A stretch of 64,000 nt of DNA, from contig CAWFCZ010000006.1 of assembly GCA_963814355.1 (NCBI GenBank), positions 1-64,000 of the forward strand, in the 5' to 3' direction. This DNA is from JADGOV01 sp963814355 (GTDB lineage Bacteria > Actinomycetota > Actinomycetes > JADGOV01). The position numbers and the translations under genes are program-made. Positions 36,642 through 43,694 of this stretch are shown in pieces (the first letter of the stretch is position 1; every line of letters starts with the position of its first letter). A model generated the notes under the pieces. It was given only the letters and a program-made list of their open reading frames with translations. It had not been told where the DNA came from and ran no database searches.

Positions 36642-37718
36642 TCAGCCGCCGGTGGTGCGAGGTGCCGAGGTGGTGACCGACGCCGACGCTGATGGGCTGT
36701 CAGTGGGCGACGCGGTGTCGGTGGCTGGTGGGCTGGTGCTGGGGGGTGGGCTGGTGCTTGTGGGTGGGCTGGTGCTCGGGGGTGGGCTGGTGCTCGGGGG
36801 TGGGCTGGTGCTCGGGGGTGGGCTGGTGCTGGGCGGAGGGCTGGTGCTGGGGGGAGTAGGAGCGGCCGGGGTGCTGAAGCTGTGCGGTGGGGGCACGCTC
36901 GATCCGGCCGGAGCGCTGAACGGGCCAGCCGGGGACGATGTACGGCCAACGCTCGTGGCCGGCGCGGCGGTGTGTGGCGCAGGGCGGTGGGTGCCACTCC
37001 GCTGCCTGGCGGCCGCGGAGTGGCACGACTTTGTCACGTCGGCAGCCCTGGTGAAGACGGTCGAGCGGATGGCCGAGTACGACGCCGCCTGGTTCTTGGC
37101 TGCCGCGACCGCATCGGCGACGCTGACCTGCCACTTGGCGATGCCGGCCAGCGTCGAGCCGCTCTCGTCGACCCCTGGCACCTGCCCGGCGGTGGGATCG
37201 TGGACCAGCGCCACCTTCAGCGCGGCTGCGGCCTTGACCACAGCGGCCCGGTCGGCGTTGACCTGCTTGAGACCGGCCTCGGTGAGGGCGACCCGGCCGT
37301 TGAAGCGGCCGAGGGCGGCGTCCAGTTGGCGGGTCACGCCGACACTGGCAGCGCTCACCGCGCTGCCGACACTGCGGCACCCCCCGCCCCGGCTGGCGAT
37401 CCGCTCGATGGTGCGCCGCGTGGTGGCCGCGGCACCGGCCAGGCCCTGCAGGTACCCGTCCAGTGACGTGCCCTGCAACGGCGCCATGTCTTGGGACAGC
37501 TTCAGCTCGGCGGCCGCCAGGGCCTGGACGGCCTCGGCGACGGCGGCATGCTCCGGTGCGGCGATGGATCCGGCCGCAGCGAAGGGGATGGCCGGGATGG
37601 CGGCGGACTTCGACGGCGCGGCGTCCGGCTGGCCGGATCCGCAGCCGGCGAGCGCAACGGCGGCGGTGAACGCAACGGCAACGGTGGGTAGCGCTCCGTG
37701 GCGCGAAATTCTTGGCAT
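36642..37718 (-). CDS. Lipoprotein with Pro/Ser/Thr repeat tail
   Basis: The ATG at 37718 places a lipobox LAGC (C25 or so) after a basic n-region and helix (MPRISRHGALPTVAVAFTAA). This predicts a lipoprotein anchored on the outer face of the membrane. The middle (about 60-235) is helical and Ala-rich (VQALAAAELKLSQDMAPLQG, VTRQLDAALGRFNGRVALTE) with two Cys (GGGCRS, TKSCHS) that could pair. The tail is low complexity, with about seven PPPSTS-type hexapeptides and then Ser/Thr/Pro-rich sequence, probably a flexible cell-wall spacer. An upstream in-frame GTG/ATG start at 37814 would bury the signal and is rejected. Function is unknown. Confidence 0.7.
   Translation of the reverse strand: MPRISRHGALPTVAVAFTAAVALAGCGSGQPDAAPSKSAAIPAIPFAAAGSIAAPEHAAVAEAVQALAAAELKLSQDMAPLQGTSLDGYLQGLAGAAATTRRTIERIASRGGGCRSVGSAVSAASVGVTRQLDAALGRFNGRVALTEAGLKQVNADRAAVVKAAAALKVALVHDPTAGQVPGVDESGSTLAGIAKWQVSVADAVAAAKNQAASYSAIRSTVFTRAADVTKSCHSAAARQRSGTHRPAPHTAAPATSVGRTSSPAGPFSAPAGSSVPPPHSFSTPAAPTPPSTSPPPSTSPPPSTSPPPSTSPPPSTSPPTSTSPPPSTSPPATDTASPTDSPSASASVTTSAPRTTGG
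36729..36853 (-). repeat. 18-bp coding tandem repeats (PPPSTS units)
   Basis: About seven units of gggctggtgctcgggggt and close variants (plus strand) encode the Pro-Pro-Pro-Ser-Thr-Ser tail of the lipoprotein. Unit number is likely to vary between strains through slippage. Confidence 0.85.
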
Positions 37719-37836
37719 GGCGCTGGGTACCTTACCGATTCCGTCCGGGACCGGCGCGGTACCTGCTGGCACGACACCCAAACGACCGATTCGGGGATAG
37801 CTCACCCTGACCATCAGGGAACATAGGCTGATAATC

Positions 37837-38691
37837 GTGGGCAGCGCTGAGCGAACAGATGATCTCGATCTCCGGTTGGCCGCGCTGGCTGACCACCTGA
37901 CCCGCCTGTCCGCCGTGCTGGTGGCCTTCAGCGGCGGCGCGGACTCGGCGTTCCTCCTCGCGGCCGCCGCGCGTTCGTTGGGCCCGCGTCAGGTGCTGGC
38001 CGCCACCGCGGTCTCACCCAGCCTGCCGGCCACCGAGCTGACGGAGGCGGCGGATTTCGCGGCCGGCCTCGGGGTGCGGCACGTGACCCCAGGCACCGCC
38101 GAGCTGAATCGGCCCGGGTACCGAGCCAACGGCGGCGATCGTTGCTACCACTGCAAGGCGGAGCTGCTGGATGTCCTGGCACCGGTGGCGGTGGCTCACG
38201 GCATGGCCGTCATCGTCACCGGTACCAACGCCGACGACGTCCTCGCCGGCTTCCGGCCTGGGATCCGGGCGGCCGCGGAGCGCGGCGCCCGTACCCCGTT
38301 GCGCGACGCGGGCTTGACCAAGGCGCAGATCCGGGCGGCCAGCGCGCGCTGGGGGCTGCGGACGTGGGACAAGCCGGCCGCGGCCTGCCTGTCCAGCCGG
38401 ATCGCGTACGGCATCGAGATCACCCCCGCTCGACTGAGCCGGGTGGAGGCTGCGGAACGGAGGCTGCGGGCAGCCCTGACCGACTCCGGCCATTCGGTCG
38501 GCAACCTCCGGGTCCGTGACTTGGACGACGTCGCCCGGGTGGAGGTCGACCCGCCATTGGTGCCCGCTCTGGCGGACCGCCCGGACCTGGCAGACTTGGT
38601 CCGCGGCTTTGCTCGCGTCGAGGTCGATCCACGGGGTTACCGTCCCGGTGCGATGAACGAAATGCTTACGGAGCCCGAACTCTTCCGCTGA
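37837..38691 (+). CDS. larE: LarE-type sulfur transferase
   Basis: This 284-residue PP-loop enzyme adenylates the pyridinium dicarboxylate precursor and inserts sulfur to build the nickel-pincer nucleotide cofactor of LarA. The PP-loop SGGADS is at 32-37. C184 in AACLSSRIA matches the sacrificial Cys176 of Lactobacillus LarE. A C103-x-x-C106 pair (DRCYHCK) gives three conserved cysteines, which may point to the [4Fe-4S] form of the family. No larA, larB or larC lies in the window. The GTG at 37837 has no ribosome site; a TAGGCT box at 37824-37829 would place the transcript start at the GTG, so the mRNA may be leaderless. A hairpin terminator follows. Confidence 0.88.
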   Translation: MGSAERTDDLDLRLAALADHLTRLSAVLVAFSGGADSAFLLAAAARSLGPRQVLAATAVSPSLPATELTEAADFAAGLGVRHVTPGTAELNRPGYRANGGDRCYHCKAELLDVLAPVAVAHGMAVIVTGTNADDVLAGFRPGIRAAAERGARTPLRDAGLTKAQIRAASARWGLRTWDKPAAACLSSRIAYGIEITPARLSRVEAAERRLRAALTDSGHSVGNLRVRDLDDVARVEVDPPLVPALADRPDLADLVRGFARVEVDPRGYRPGAMNEMLTEPELFR

Positions 38692-38697
38692 CCGAGG

Positions 38698-38717
38698 CGC
38701 CCCACCGATGTGGGGCG
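38698..38717 (+). terminator. larE terminator hairpin
   Basis: An 8-bp perfect stem (cgccccac / gtggggcg) with a cgat loop starts seven bases after the larE stop. It lacks a U-tract. Confidence 0.65.
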
Positions 38718-38808
38718 GCACGAGCCGTGTTTGTCCGCTACTGTTCCCTTCGGACGACATGTCGGGGGGCGCAGCGGGGTGCCCTTCGAGGAGCAGAAGG
38801 GAAGACTT

Positions 38809-39303
38809 GTGAAGAAGTCATTGGGCATCGTCGGCGGCGCAGCCGTCGCTACGGTCCTGCTTGCCGCGTCGCCGGCCTCCGCCGCGAGCCTGACGGCTAC
38901 CAGCGCAGACCGCGGGACCGTCAGCACACTGAGCGCCCCGGCACGGGCCAATGTCGCCAGCGCGGCGGTGGGATTCCGGATCACCCGAGCCAGGTGCACG
39001 TCTACCAAGGTGCTGTTCACCGCCAAGACCTACGAGAACGGGTTCTCCGGCGTCCAGCGCTTCAAGCAGCGCGCCCAGCTGCAGGAATACACCACCCGTG
39101 GCTGGGTGCCGGCCAGCCCGATCAGGACCGCCACATCACAGAAGTTCCCCAACGACGGCCGCAACTTCAGCTACACGCTGAACTGGACCGGCACGCACCC
39201 GAACAACGGCGCGTCCTGGCGGGAGGCCTGGAAGGGCCTGTACCTCAACGGCGCCGGTCGGGTCATCGCCCAGACCAAGGTGATCTACGTCACCTGCCGC
39301 TAG
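38809..39303 (+). CDS. Secreted hypothetical protein
   Basis: The GTG at 38809 has an AAGGGAAG site. The 164-residue product starts with a signal peptide (KKSLGIVGGAAVATVLLAAS, cleavage after ASA). The mature part is about 140 residues with two Cys (ARCTSTK and the C-terminal VTCR) that may form a disulfide. Basic and aromatic patches (FKQRAQLQEYTTRGWVPASP, FSYTLNWTGTHPNNGASWRE) suggest a beta-rich fold. I do not recognise the family. A strong terminator follows directly, so it is a single-gene unit. Confidence 0.7.
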   Translation: MKKSLGIVGGAAVATVLLAASPASAASLTATSADRGTVSTLSAPARANVASAAVGFRITRARCTSTKVLFTAKTYENGFSGVQRFKQRAQLQEYTTRGWVPASPIRTATSQKFPNDGRNFSYTLNWTGTHPNNGASWREAWKGLYLNGAGRVIAQTKVIYVTCR

Positions 39304-39316
39304 CTCGACGTGTGCC

Positions 39317-39345
39317 AGGGCCGCGCTGTTCGACAGCGCGGCCCT
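39317..39345 (+). terminator. Strong 12-bp hairpin terminator
   Basis: A perfect 12-bp stem (agggccgcgctg / cagcgcggccct) with a ttcga loop lies 14 bases after the stop of the secreted-protein gene. Confidence 0.85.
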
Positions 39346-39434
39346 CGGCAGGATCCACTGGAAGCACCGGTCGTTGTCGGCGGTGGCCCGGTTTAGCCTG
39401 GAGTCAACCCAACTTCTCAGAACCCGAGGTCCCG

Positions 39435-39821
39435 GTGCCCAGCGGCAAGGTCAAGTTTTACGACAACGAGAAGGGCTTCGGCTTCCTCTCCCGTGATGAC
39501 GGCGGCGACGTCTATGTGCATTCTTCCGCGCTGCCCAAGGGTATGGAGGGGCTGAAGCCGGGTACCCGGGTGGAGTTCGGAGTCGCCGAAGGCCGCCGCG
39601 GAGAGCAGGCCCTGTCGGTGCGAGTGCTCGACCCGCTGCCGTCGCTGGCCGCCGCCGCCCGGCGTCCCCCGGAGGAACTGCACGGTCTCGTGGAGGACAC
39701 CATCAAGCTGATCGAGTCCAAGGTGCAGCCGTCGCTTCGGCGGGGTCGTTACCCGGACCGCAAAGACGCTCACCGGGTGGCCGAGGTCATGATGGCCGTG
39801 GCCCGCGAACTGGAGTCCTGA
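39435..39821 (+). CDS. Cold-shock-domain protein with C-terminal extension
   Basis: This 128-residue protein has a cold-shock OB-fold (residues 1-65) with RNP1 KGFGFLS and RNP2 VYVHSSAL, which binds single-stranded RNA or DNA. A second helical part (about 70-128, EELHGLVEDTIKLIESKVQP ... AHRVAEVMMAVARELES) is absent from classical CspA. It is found in the longer actinobacterial form usually encoded near mqnD and DUF3027 genes, as here. The GTG at 39435 follows a GAGG site. It is convergent with mqnD. Confidence 0.88.
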   Translation: MPSGKVKFYDNEKGFGFLSRDDGGDVYVHSSALPKGMEGLKPGTRVEFGVAEGRRGEQALSVRVLDPLPSLAAAARRPPEELHGLVEDTIKLIESKVQPSLRRGRYPDRKDAHRVAEVMMAVARELES

Positions 39822-39873
39822 GGGCCCACGGGGTTCCGAGGACCGGATCGGTGGGCGGCGCCGGGAAGCGTTG

Positions 39874-40764
39874 CTAGTCGAACCCGCCGTCGGGAACGCC
39901 CGGCACCAGCCCGGCGCGTGCGGAGGCGGACATCAGGTACCGGACGGCGGCCTCGTCGGTGCCGGTCAACTGCCGCGTCGACCCGGTGACGTACAACCCG
40001 ATGTGTGCCGCGATGACCTCAGGATTCAGCTCCTGGGCGAGCGATCGAACGTAGTCCGTGGAGGATGTGGGGTCGGACCAGGCGTGGTCCACCGAGCCCT
40101 GGATCGCGGCAGTGATGACCGTCGGGTCCAGCGAGCGACGGGCCAGGATCGCGCCCAGCGGAATGGGGAACCCGGTGCGTCGCTCCCACCAGGCGCCGAG
40201 GTCCACCAGCGCGCTCAAGCCGTACTCGGGGTAGGTGAACCGGGCTTCGTGGATGACCAGACCGGCGTCGTAGCGACCGGCTCGAACCGCCGGCATGATG
40301 TCCGGGAACGGCACTATGTCGATTGAACCCGGGATGTCGATTGAACCCGGGATGTCAATTGAACCCGGCGTCTGGATCGACCCCGGTGCCTCGGTTCCAC
40401 CCGTTTGCTGTTCGGCGGCCCACAGCCGGAACAGCAGGTAGGCGGTGGTGCGCTCCCCGGGCACCGCCACCCTCGCCCCGACCAGGTCGCGCCGGCCGGT
40501 GGTGAGGACGAGCGGCCCGCAGCCACGCCCGACGGCACCGCCGGCCAGGAGCAGCCGGTAGCCCCCGAGCAGGTACGGTACGGCGGCGTAGGAGACCTTC
40601 ACCACATCCGGTATGCCGCGGGCGGCGAGGTCGTTCGCCTCATCCACGTCGGCGTGCCGGACCCGTACGGCCGGCGCGCCCGGCACCAGCCCGTGCGCCC
40701 AGGCGTGGAAGACGAAAGTGTCGTTGGGGCAGGTGGAGAAGACCAAGTCCAGGGGTGCGGTCAT
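39874..40764 (-). CDS. mqnD: 1,4-dihydroxy-6-naphthoate synthase MqnD
   Basis: This 296-residue periplasmic-binding-protein-fold enzyme is from the futalosine menaquinone pathway and converts cyclic dehypoxanthinyl futalosine to 1,4-dihydroxy-6-naphthoate. Motifs are FSTCPNDTFVFHAWAHG, DVDEANDLA, GRGCGPLVL, RVAVPGERTTAYLLF and GLVIHEARF. An insertion at about 124-150 consists of repeated PGSIDI units, encoded by an 18-bp tandem repeat, just before IVPFPDIMPAVRAG. The active-site segments are intact, so function is probably kept. The ATG at 40764 overlaps the mqnB stop (ATGA). Confidence 0.92.
   Translation of the reverse strand: MTAPLDLVFSTCPNDTFVFHAWAHGLVPGAPAVRVRHADVDEANDLAARGIPDVVKVSYAAVPYLLGGYRLLLAGGAVGRGCGPLVLTTGRRDLVGARVAVPGERTTAYLLFRLWAAEQQTGGTEAPGSIQTPGSIDIPGSIDIPGSIDIVPFPDIMPAVRAGRYDAGLVIHEARFTYPEYGLSALVDLGAWWERRTGFPIPLGAILARRSLDPTVITAAIQGSVDHAWSDPTSSTDYVRSLAQELNPEVIAAHIGLYVTGSTRQLTGTDEAAVRYLMSASARAGLVPGVPDGGFD
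40316..40387 (-). repeat. 18-bp in-frame tandem repeat inside mqnD
   Basis: Three close copies of atgtcgattgaacccggg (plus strand; the third differs at two positions) and one degenerate fourth copy encode GSI-(D/Q)-(I/T)-P units. The unit length keeps the frame. Confidence 0.85.
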
Positions 40765-41504
40765 CCCGACTCCGCCGCCGTCGCGGCCGGCTCGCCCAGC
40801 CCCGGCAGCGCGGCCCCCAGCGCCGTGGCCAGCGCCGCCAGGGCGCCGGCGACGTCCCACGTCGCGCGGTCCCGGTCGCCGACCAGGTTGCTCACCGTCC
40901 GAAGTTCGGCGAACGGTCGGCCGAAGCGGTTGGCGGCGGCGGCCACGGCCGCACCCTCCATCGCCTCGGCCACCGGCCGGTGCAGCGTGCTCAGCTCCGC
41001 CGCCCGCTTCGCGGTGCCGGTCACCGTGGACACCGTGAGCACCGTACCGGTGTGTACCCGCAGCCCGGCCCGGCCCAGGCGCCGGCCGATGCGGGCCCCG
41101 AGCTCCGGCGGAACCGGGTACCGCGCCTGCTGCCATCCCAGCTCGGAAGCCGGCCGAAAACCGGCCGGGGAGTCCGCCCCCAGGTCGGCGAAGATGCTGC
41201 TGGTGGCCAGGACGACGTCCCCGACGCCCACCCCGGCCGCGGCGAAGCCGCCGGCGATGCCGACGCTCAACACCAGGTCCGCCCGCTCCGGTTCCAGCGC
41301 GAGGGCGGCGGCGGTCGCGGCGGCGGCGTGCGCCGGGCCGATGCCACCGGCGAGCACGGTCACCGCCGGGTCGCCGGCGACCCGGCAGGCTCGATACGGC
41401 CCGATCTCCGCCTCGATGGCGCGGGCCCCGCCGGTGGTGGTGAGGCCGGCCAGCACGGCGTTGGCCTCCGCCTCGACGGCGGTGAGCACAAGCGCGCTGG
41501 TCAA
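40761..41504 (-). CDS. mqnB: Futalosine hydrolase MqnB
   Basis: This 247-residue nucleoside-phosphorylase-fold hydrolase cleaves futalosine to hypoxanthine and dehypoxanthinyl futalosine. Typical segments are ALVLTAVEAEANAVLAGL, VTVLAGGIGPAHAAAATA, VLSVGIAGGFAAAGVGVGDV, and AEAMEGAAVAAAANRFG with the catalytic Glu/Met pair. It is coupled to mqnD by a 4-bp overlap. No other menaquinone genes of this route lie in the window. Confidence 0.9.
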   Translation of the reverse strand: MTSALVLTAVEAEANAVLAGLTTTGGARAIEAEIGPYRACRVAGDPAVTVLAGGIGPAHAAAATAAALALEPERADLVLSVGIAGGFAAAGVGVGDVVLATSSIFADLGADSPAGFRPASELGWQQARYPVPPELGARIGRRLGRAGLRVHTGTVLTVSTVTGTAKRAAELSTLHRPVAEAMEGAAVAAAANRFGRPFAELRTVSNLVGDRDRATWDVAGALAALATALGAALPGLGEPAATAAESG

Positions 41505-41560
41505 CGTTCCTCTCCGGGTGGCCGGCGAGCACGGCCGGCTGGTGCAGCGGGAACCTGTGG

Positions 41561-42883
41561 TCAGGTTATCCGGCCCAGCCCGCCGCTGGTTTCGACGTAG
41601 GAGCGCCGGGTGCTGACCAGGCAGTACCCCAAGCCGCCGACGGCGACCGCGGCGGCCACGCCGAAGCCGATGGTCGGGTTCAGCGGCAGCACGATGCCGG
41701 TGATACCGCCGATCACCCAGCTCAATTGCAGGCAGCTTTCGGAGAGCGAGAAGGCTGAGCTGCGGATGTGCTCGCCGACGTCACGCTGCACGAGCGAGTC
41801 CAGGGCCAGCTTCGAGACGGCTTGGCCGATGCCGGCCAGCAGCGCCACGGCGACCACCGTCACCAGCCCATAGCGCAGCGCCGCGCCGATGCAGGCCACG
41901 GCGGCCAACGCGACGGCGAAATTGGCCAGCGCCAGCGGCGCCCGGCGCTGGACCCGCCCACCCCCGGCCGTACCGACGAACCCGCCGATGGCGGCCGAAG
42001 CGATCACCAGCCCGATGGCCACGTTCGATGAGGTCACCGAACCCCCGAGGCCACCACGGTCCCGCAACAGGAAGGCCAGGAAGATCGTCAGGAAGCCGTT
42101 CAACCCGCGGAGCAGGCCGGCGGCGGTGAGGGCGACGGGAACCCGGCTGCCGAGCGCCGCGCGGGAGACCAGCAGCCGCCGGCGCCCCCGGCGCCCGGGC
42201 GGCCCCGGCTCCCTGGGCAGCTCCGTGGTGTCGTCCACGTGGGTCGGGAATCCGAAGGTCAGGGCCGCGCCGATGAAGAAGAACAAGGCCGCCAGCCGCA
42301 GCGTCCAGGTCGCCGAGGTCAGGATGGAGATGCCGCCGCCGATCGGCGCTGCGACGGCGCCCGTCAGCAGGCCGGCGAGGGTCAGCCGGGCGTTCACCCG
42401 GACCAGCGAGGCCCCCCGCGGCAGCAGCCGCGGCACCACCGAGCTGCGCGACACCCCGTACGCCTTGGATGCCAGCAGCAGCCCGAACGCGGTCGGATAG
42501 AGCTCCAGCGGCGCCGCGCTGGACAGCGCGCGAGCGAGGGACAGCGCCAGGATGCCGCGGCCGACCAGCGTGGCCGCGATGGCCAGGCGCCGTCCCCGGC
42601 GTACCCGGTCCAGCAGCGGTCCGACAACCGGTGCGAGCAGCGCGAACGGGGCCATGGTGATGACCAGGTAGAGCAGCACTCGGCTGCGGGCCTCGCCGAT
42701 CGGCACGCTGAAGAACAGCGAGCCGGCCAGCCCGACCGCGACCAGTGCGTCGCCGGCGCTGGACATGGCGTGTACCTCGATGAGCGAGGCCAGCCCGGAC
42801 TCCTCGGCCCCGCCGGAACGGGCCGCGCCGCGCAGCCGGCGGACGGCCGAGCGGGCTAGACCGGTTGGAGCGGGAGCTTCCAC
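41561..42883 (-). CDS. MFS transporter
   Basis: This 440-residue protein has about 12 membrane helices and a central cytoplasmic basic loop (GPPGRRGRRRLLVSRAALG). A motif-A-like LLDRVRRGRRLAIAATLVG follows helix two. Helices such as LRLAALFFFIGAALTFGFPT and IGLVIASAAIGGFVGTAGGG show the MFS pattern of the putative exporter type. Substrate is unknown. The GTG at 42883 is divergent from the DUF3027 gene, 47 bases apart. It lies close to mqnB, and the same order is common in Micromonosporaceae as I recall it. Confidence 0.75.
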   Translation of the reverse strand: MEAPAPTGLARSAVRRLRGAARSGGAEESGLASLIEVHAMSSAGDALVAVGLAGSLFFSVPIGEARSRVLLYLVITMAPFALLAPVVGPLLDRVRRGRRLAIAATLVGRGILALSLARALSSAAPLELYPTAFGLLLASKAYGVSRSSVVPRLLPRGASLVRVNARLTLAGLLTGAVAAPIGGGISILTSATWTLRLAALFFFIGAALTFGFPTHVDDTTELPREPGPPGRRGRRRLLVSRAALGSRVPVALTAAGLLRGLNGFLTIFLAFLLRDRGGLGGSVTSSNVAIGLVIASAAIGGFVGTAGGGRVQRRAPLALANFAVALAAVACIGAALRYGLVTVVAVALLAGIGQAVSKLALDSLVQRDVGEHIRSSAFSLSESCLQLSWVIGGITGIVLPLNPTIGFGVAAAVAVGGLGYCLVSTRRSYVETSGGLGRIT

Positions 42884-42930
42884 TCTTGCAGTGTCCTACC
42901 GAGGTTGGAATCTGAGGGAGACTGGCTCGT

Positions 42931-43692
42931 ATGACACCCACCCGAAGCCGCTCGGCGGTTCTCGACCCGGCCTGTGCGGCCGCCGTCGACCTCGCCGAGG
43001 CTGCCGCCGTTGCCGAGGCCGGGGACCCCGCGCTGGTCGGGGAGTGGCTCGAAGCGACCAGCGACGGCGACCGGGTGGTTACCCACTTCTTCGCCTGCCG
43101 CACCTCGGCCTACCGCGGCTGGCGGTGGGCGGTCACCGTCGCTCGGGCATCCCGGGCGAAGGTCGTCACGGTCGACGAGGTCGTGCTGCTGCCGGGGGCG
43201 AGTGCGCTGCTGGCTCCGGAGTGGGTGCCGTGGAGCGAGCGGCTGCGTCCGGGTGACCTCGGGGTGGGCGACCTGATGGTGACCGCGGCCTCAGACGAGC
43301 GGCTGGCACCGGCGTACGCCTCGGCGGATGACCTCGACGAAGAGGCGGTCGCGTACTCCATCGGGCTGGGCCGGGTGCGGGTGCTCTCCCTCGACGGTCG
43401 GGACGAGGCAGTGGAACGGTGGTACGGCGGGCACGCCGGCCCGGCGGCCCCGATCGCGGCAGCCGCGCCGGCCCGGTGCGCAACCTGCGGATTCTGGGTA
43501 CCGGTCCGTGGGGATCTCGGGCAGCTCTTCGGCGCCTGCGCCAACGAGTACGCCCCGGACGACGGCCGGGTGGTCGCTGCTGATCACGGCTGCGGTGCGC
43601 ATTCCGAAGCGGTGGTGAGCGAGGAGCCGCTGGCCGGGACGTCGGCTGTCGCCGCGGCCGGCGCCGAGGCCGAGGAGTTGGGCCACAGCTGA
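42931..43692 (+). CDS. DUF3027 protein
   Basis: This 253-residue soluble protein is of the actinobacterial DUF3027 family. The N-terminal region (DRVVTHFFACRTSAYRGWRW) is conserved. The C-terminal metal-binding-like block has ARCATCGFWVPVRGDLGQLF, CANEYAPDDGRVV and DHGCGAHSE, with two CxxC-like pairs probably holding zinc. It starts MTPTRSRSAVLDPACAAAVD. Two bases separate it from the sacsin-like gene, so the pair is almost surely co-transcribed. Biochemical role is unknown. Confidence 0.85.
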   Translation: MTPTRSRSAVLDPACAAAVDLAEAAAVAEAGDPALVGEWLEATSDGDRVVTHFFACRTSAYRGWRWAVTVARASRAKVVTVDEVVLLPGASALLAPEWVPWSERLRPGDLGVGDLMVTAASDERLAPAYASADDLDEEAVAYSIGLGRVRVLSLDGRDEAVERWYGGHAGPAAPIAAAAPARCATCGFWVPVRGDLGQLFGACANEYAPDDGRVVAADHGCGAHSEAVVSEEPLAGTSAVAAAGAEAEELGHS

Positions 43693-43694
43693 GC

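Noticed and set aside
36729..36853. CRISPR-like regular repeats
   Set aside because: The 18-bp units have no spacers and encode a PPPSTS protein tail.
40316..40387. CRISPR-like or iteron repeats
   Set aside because: The units are contiguous, in frame and inside mqnD.
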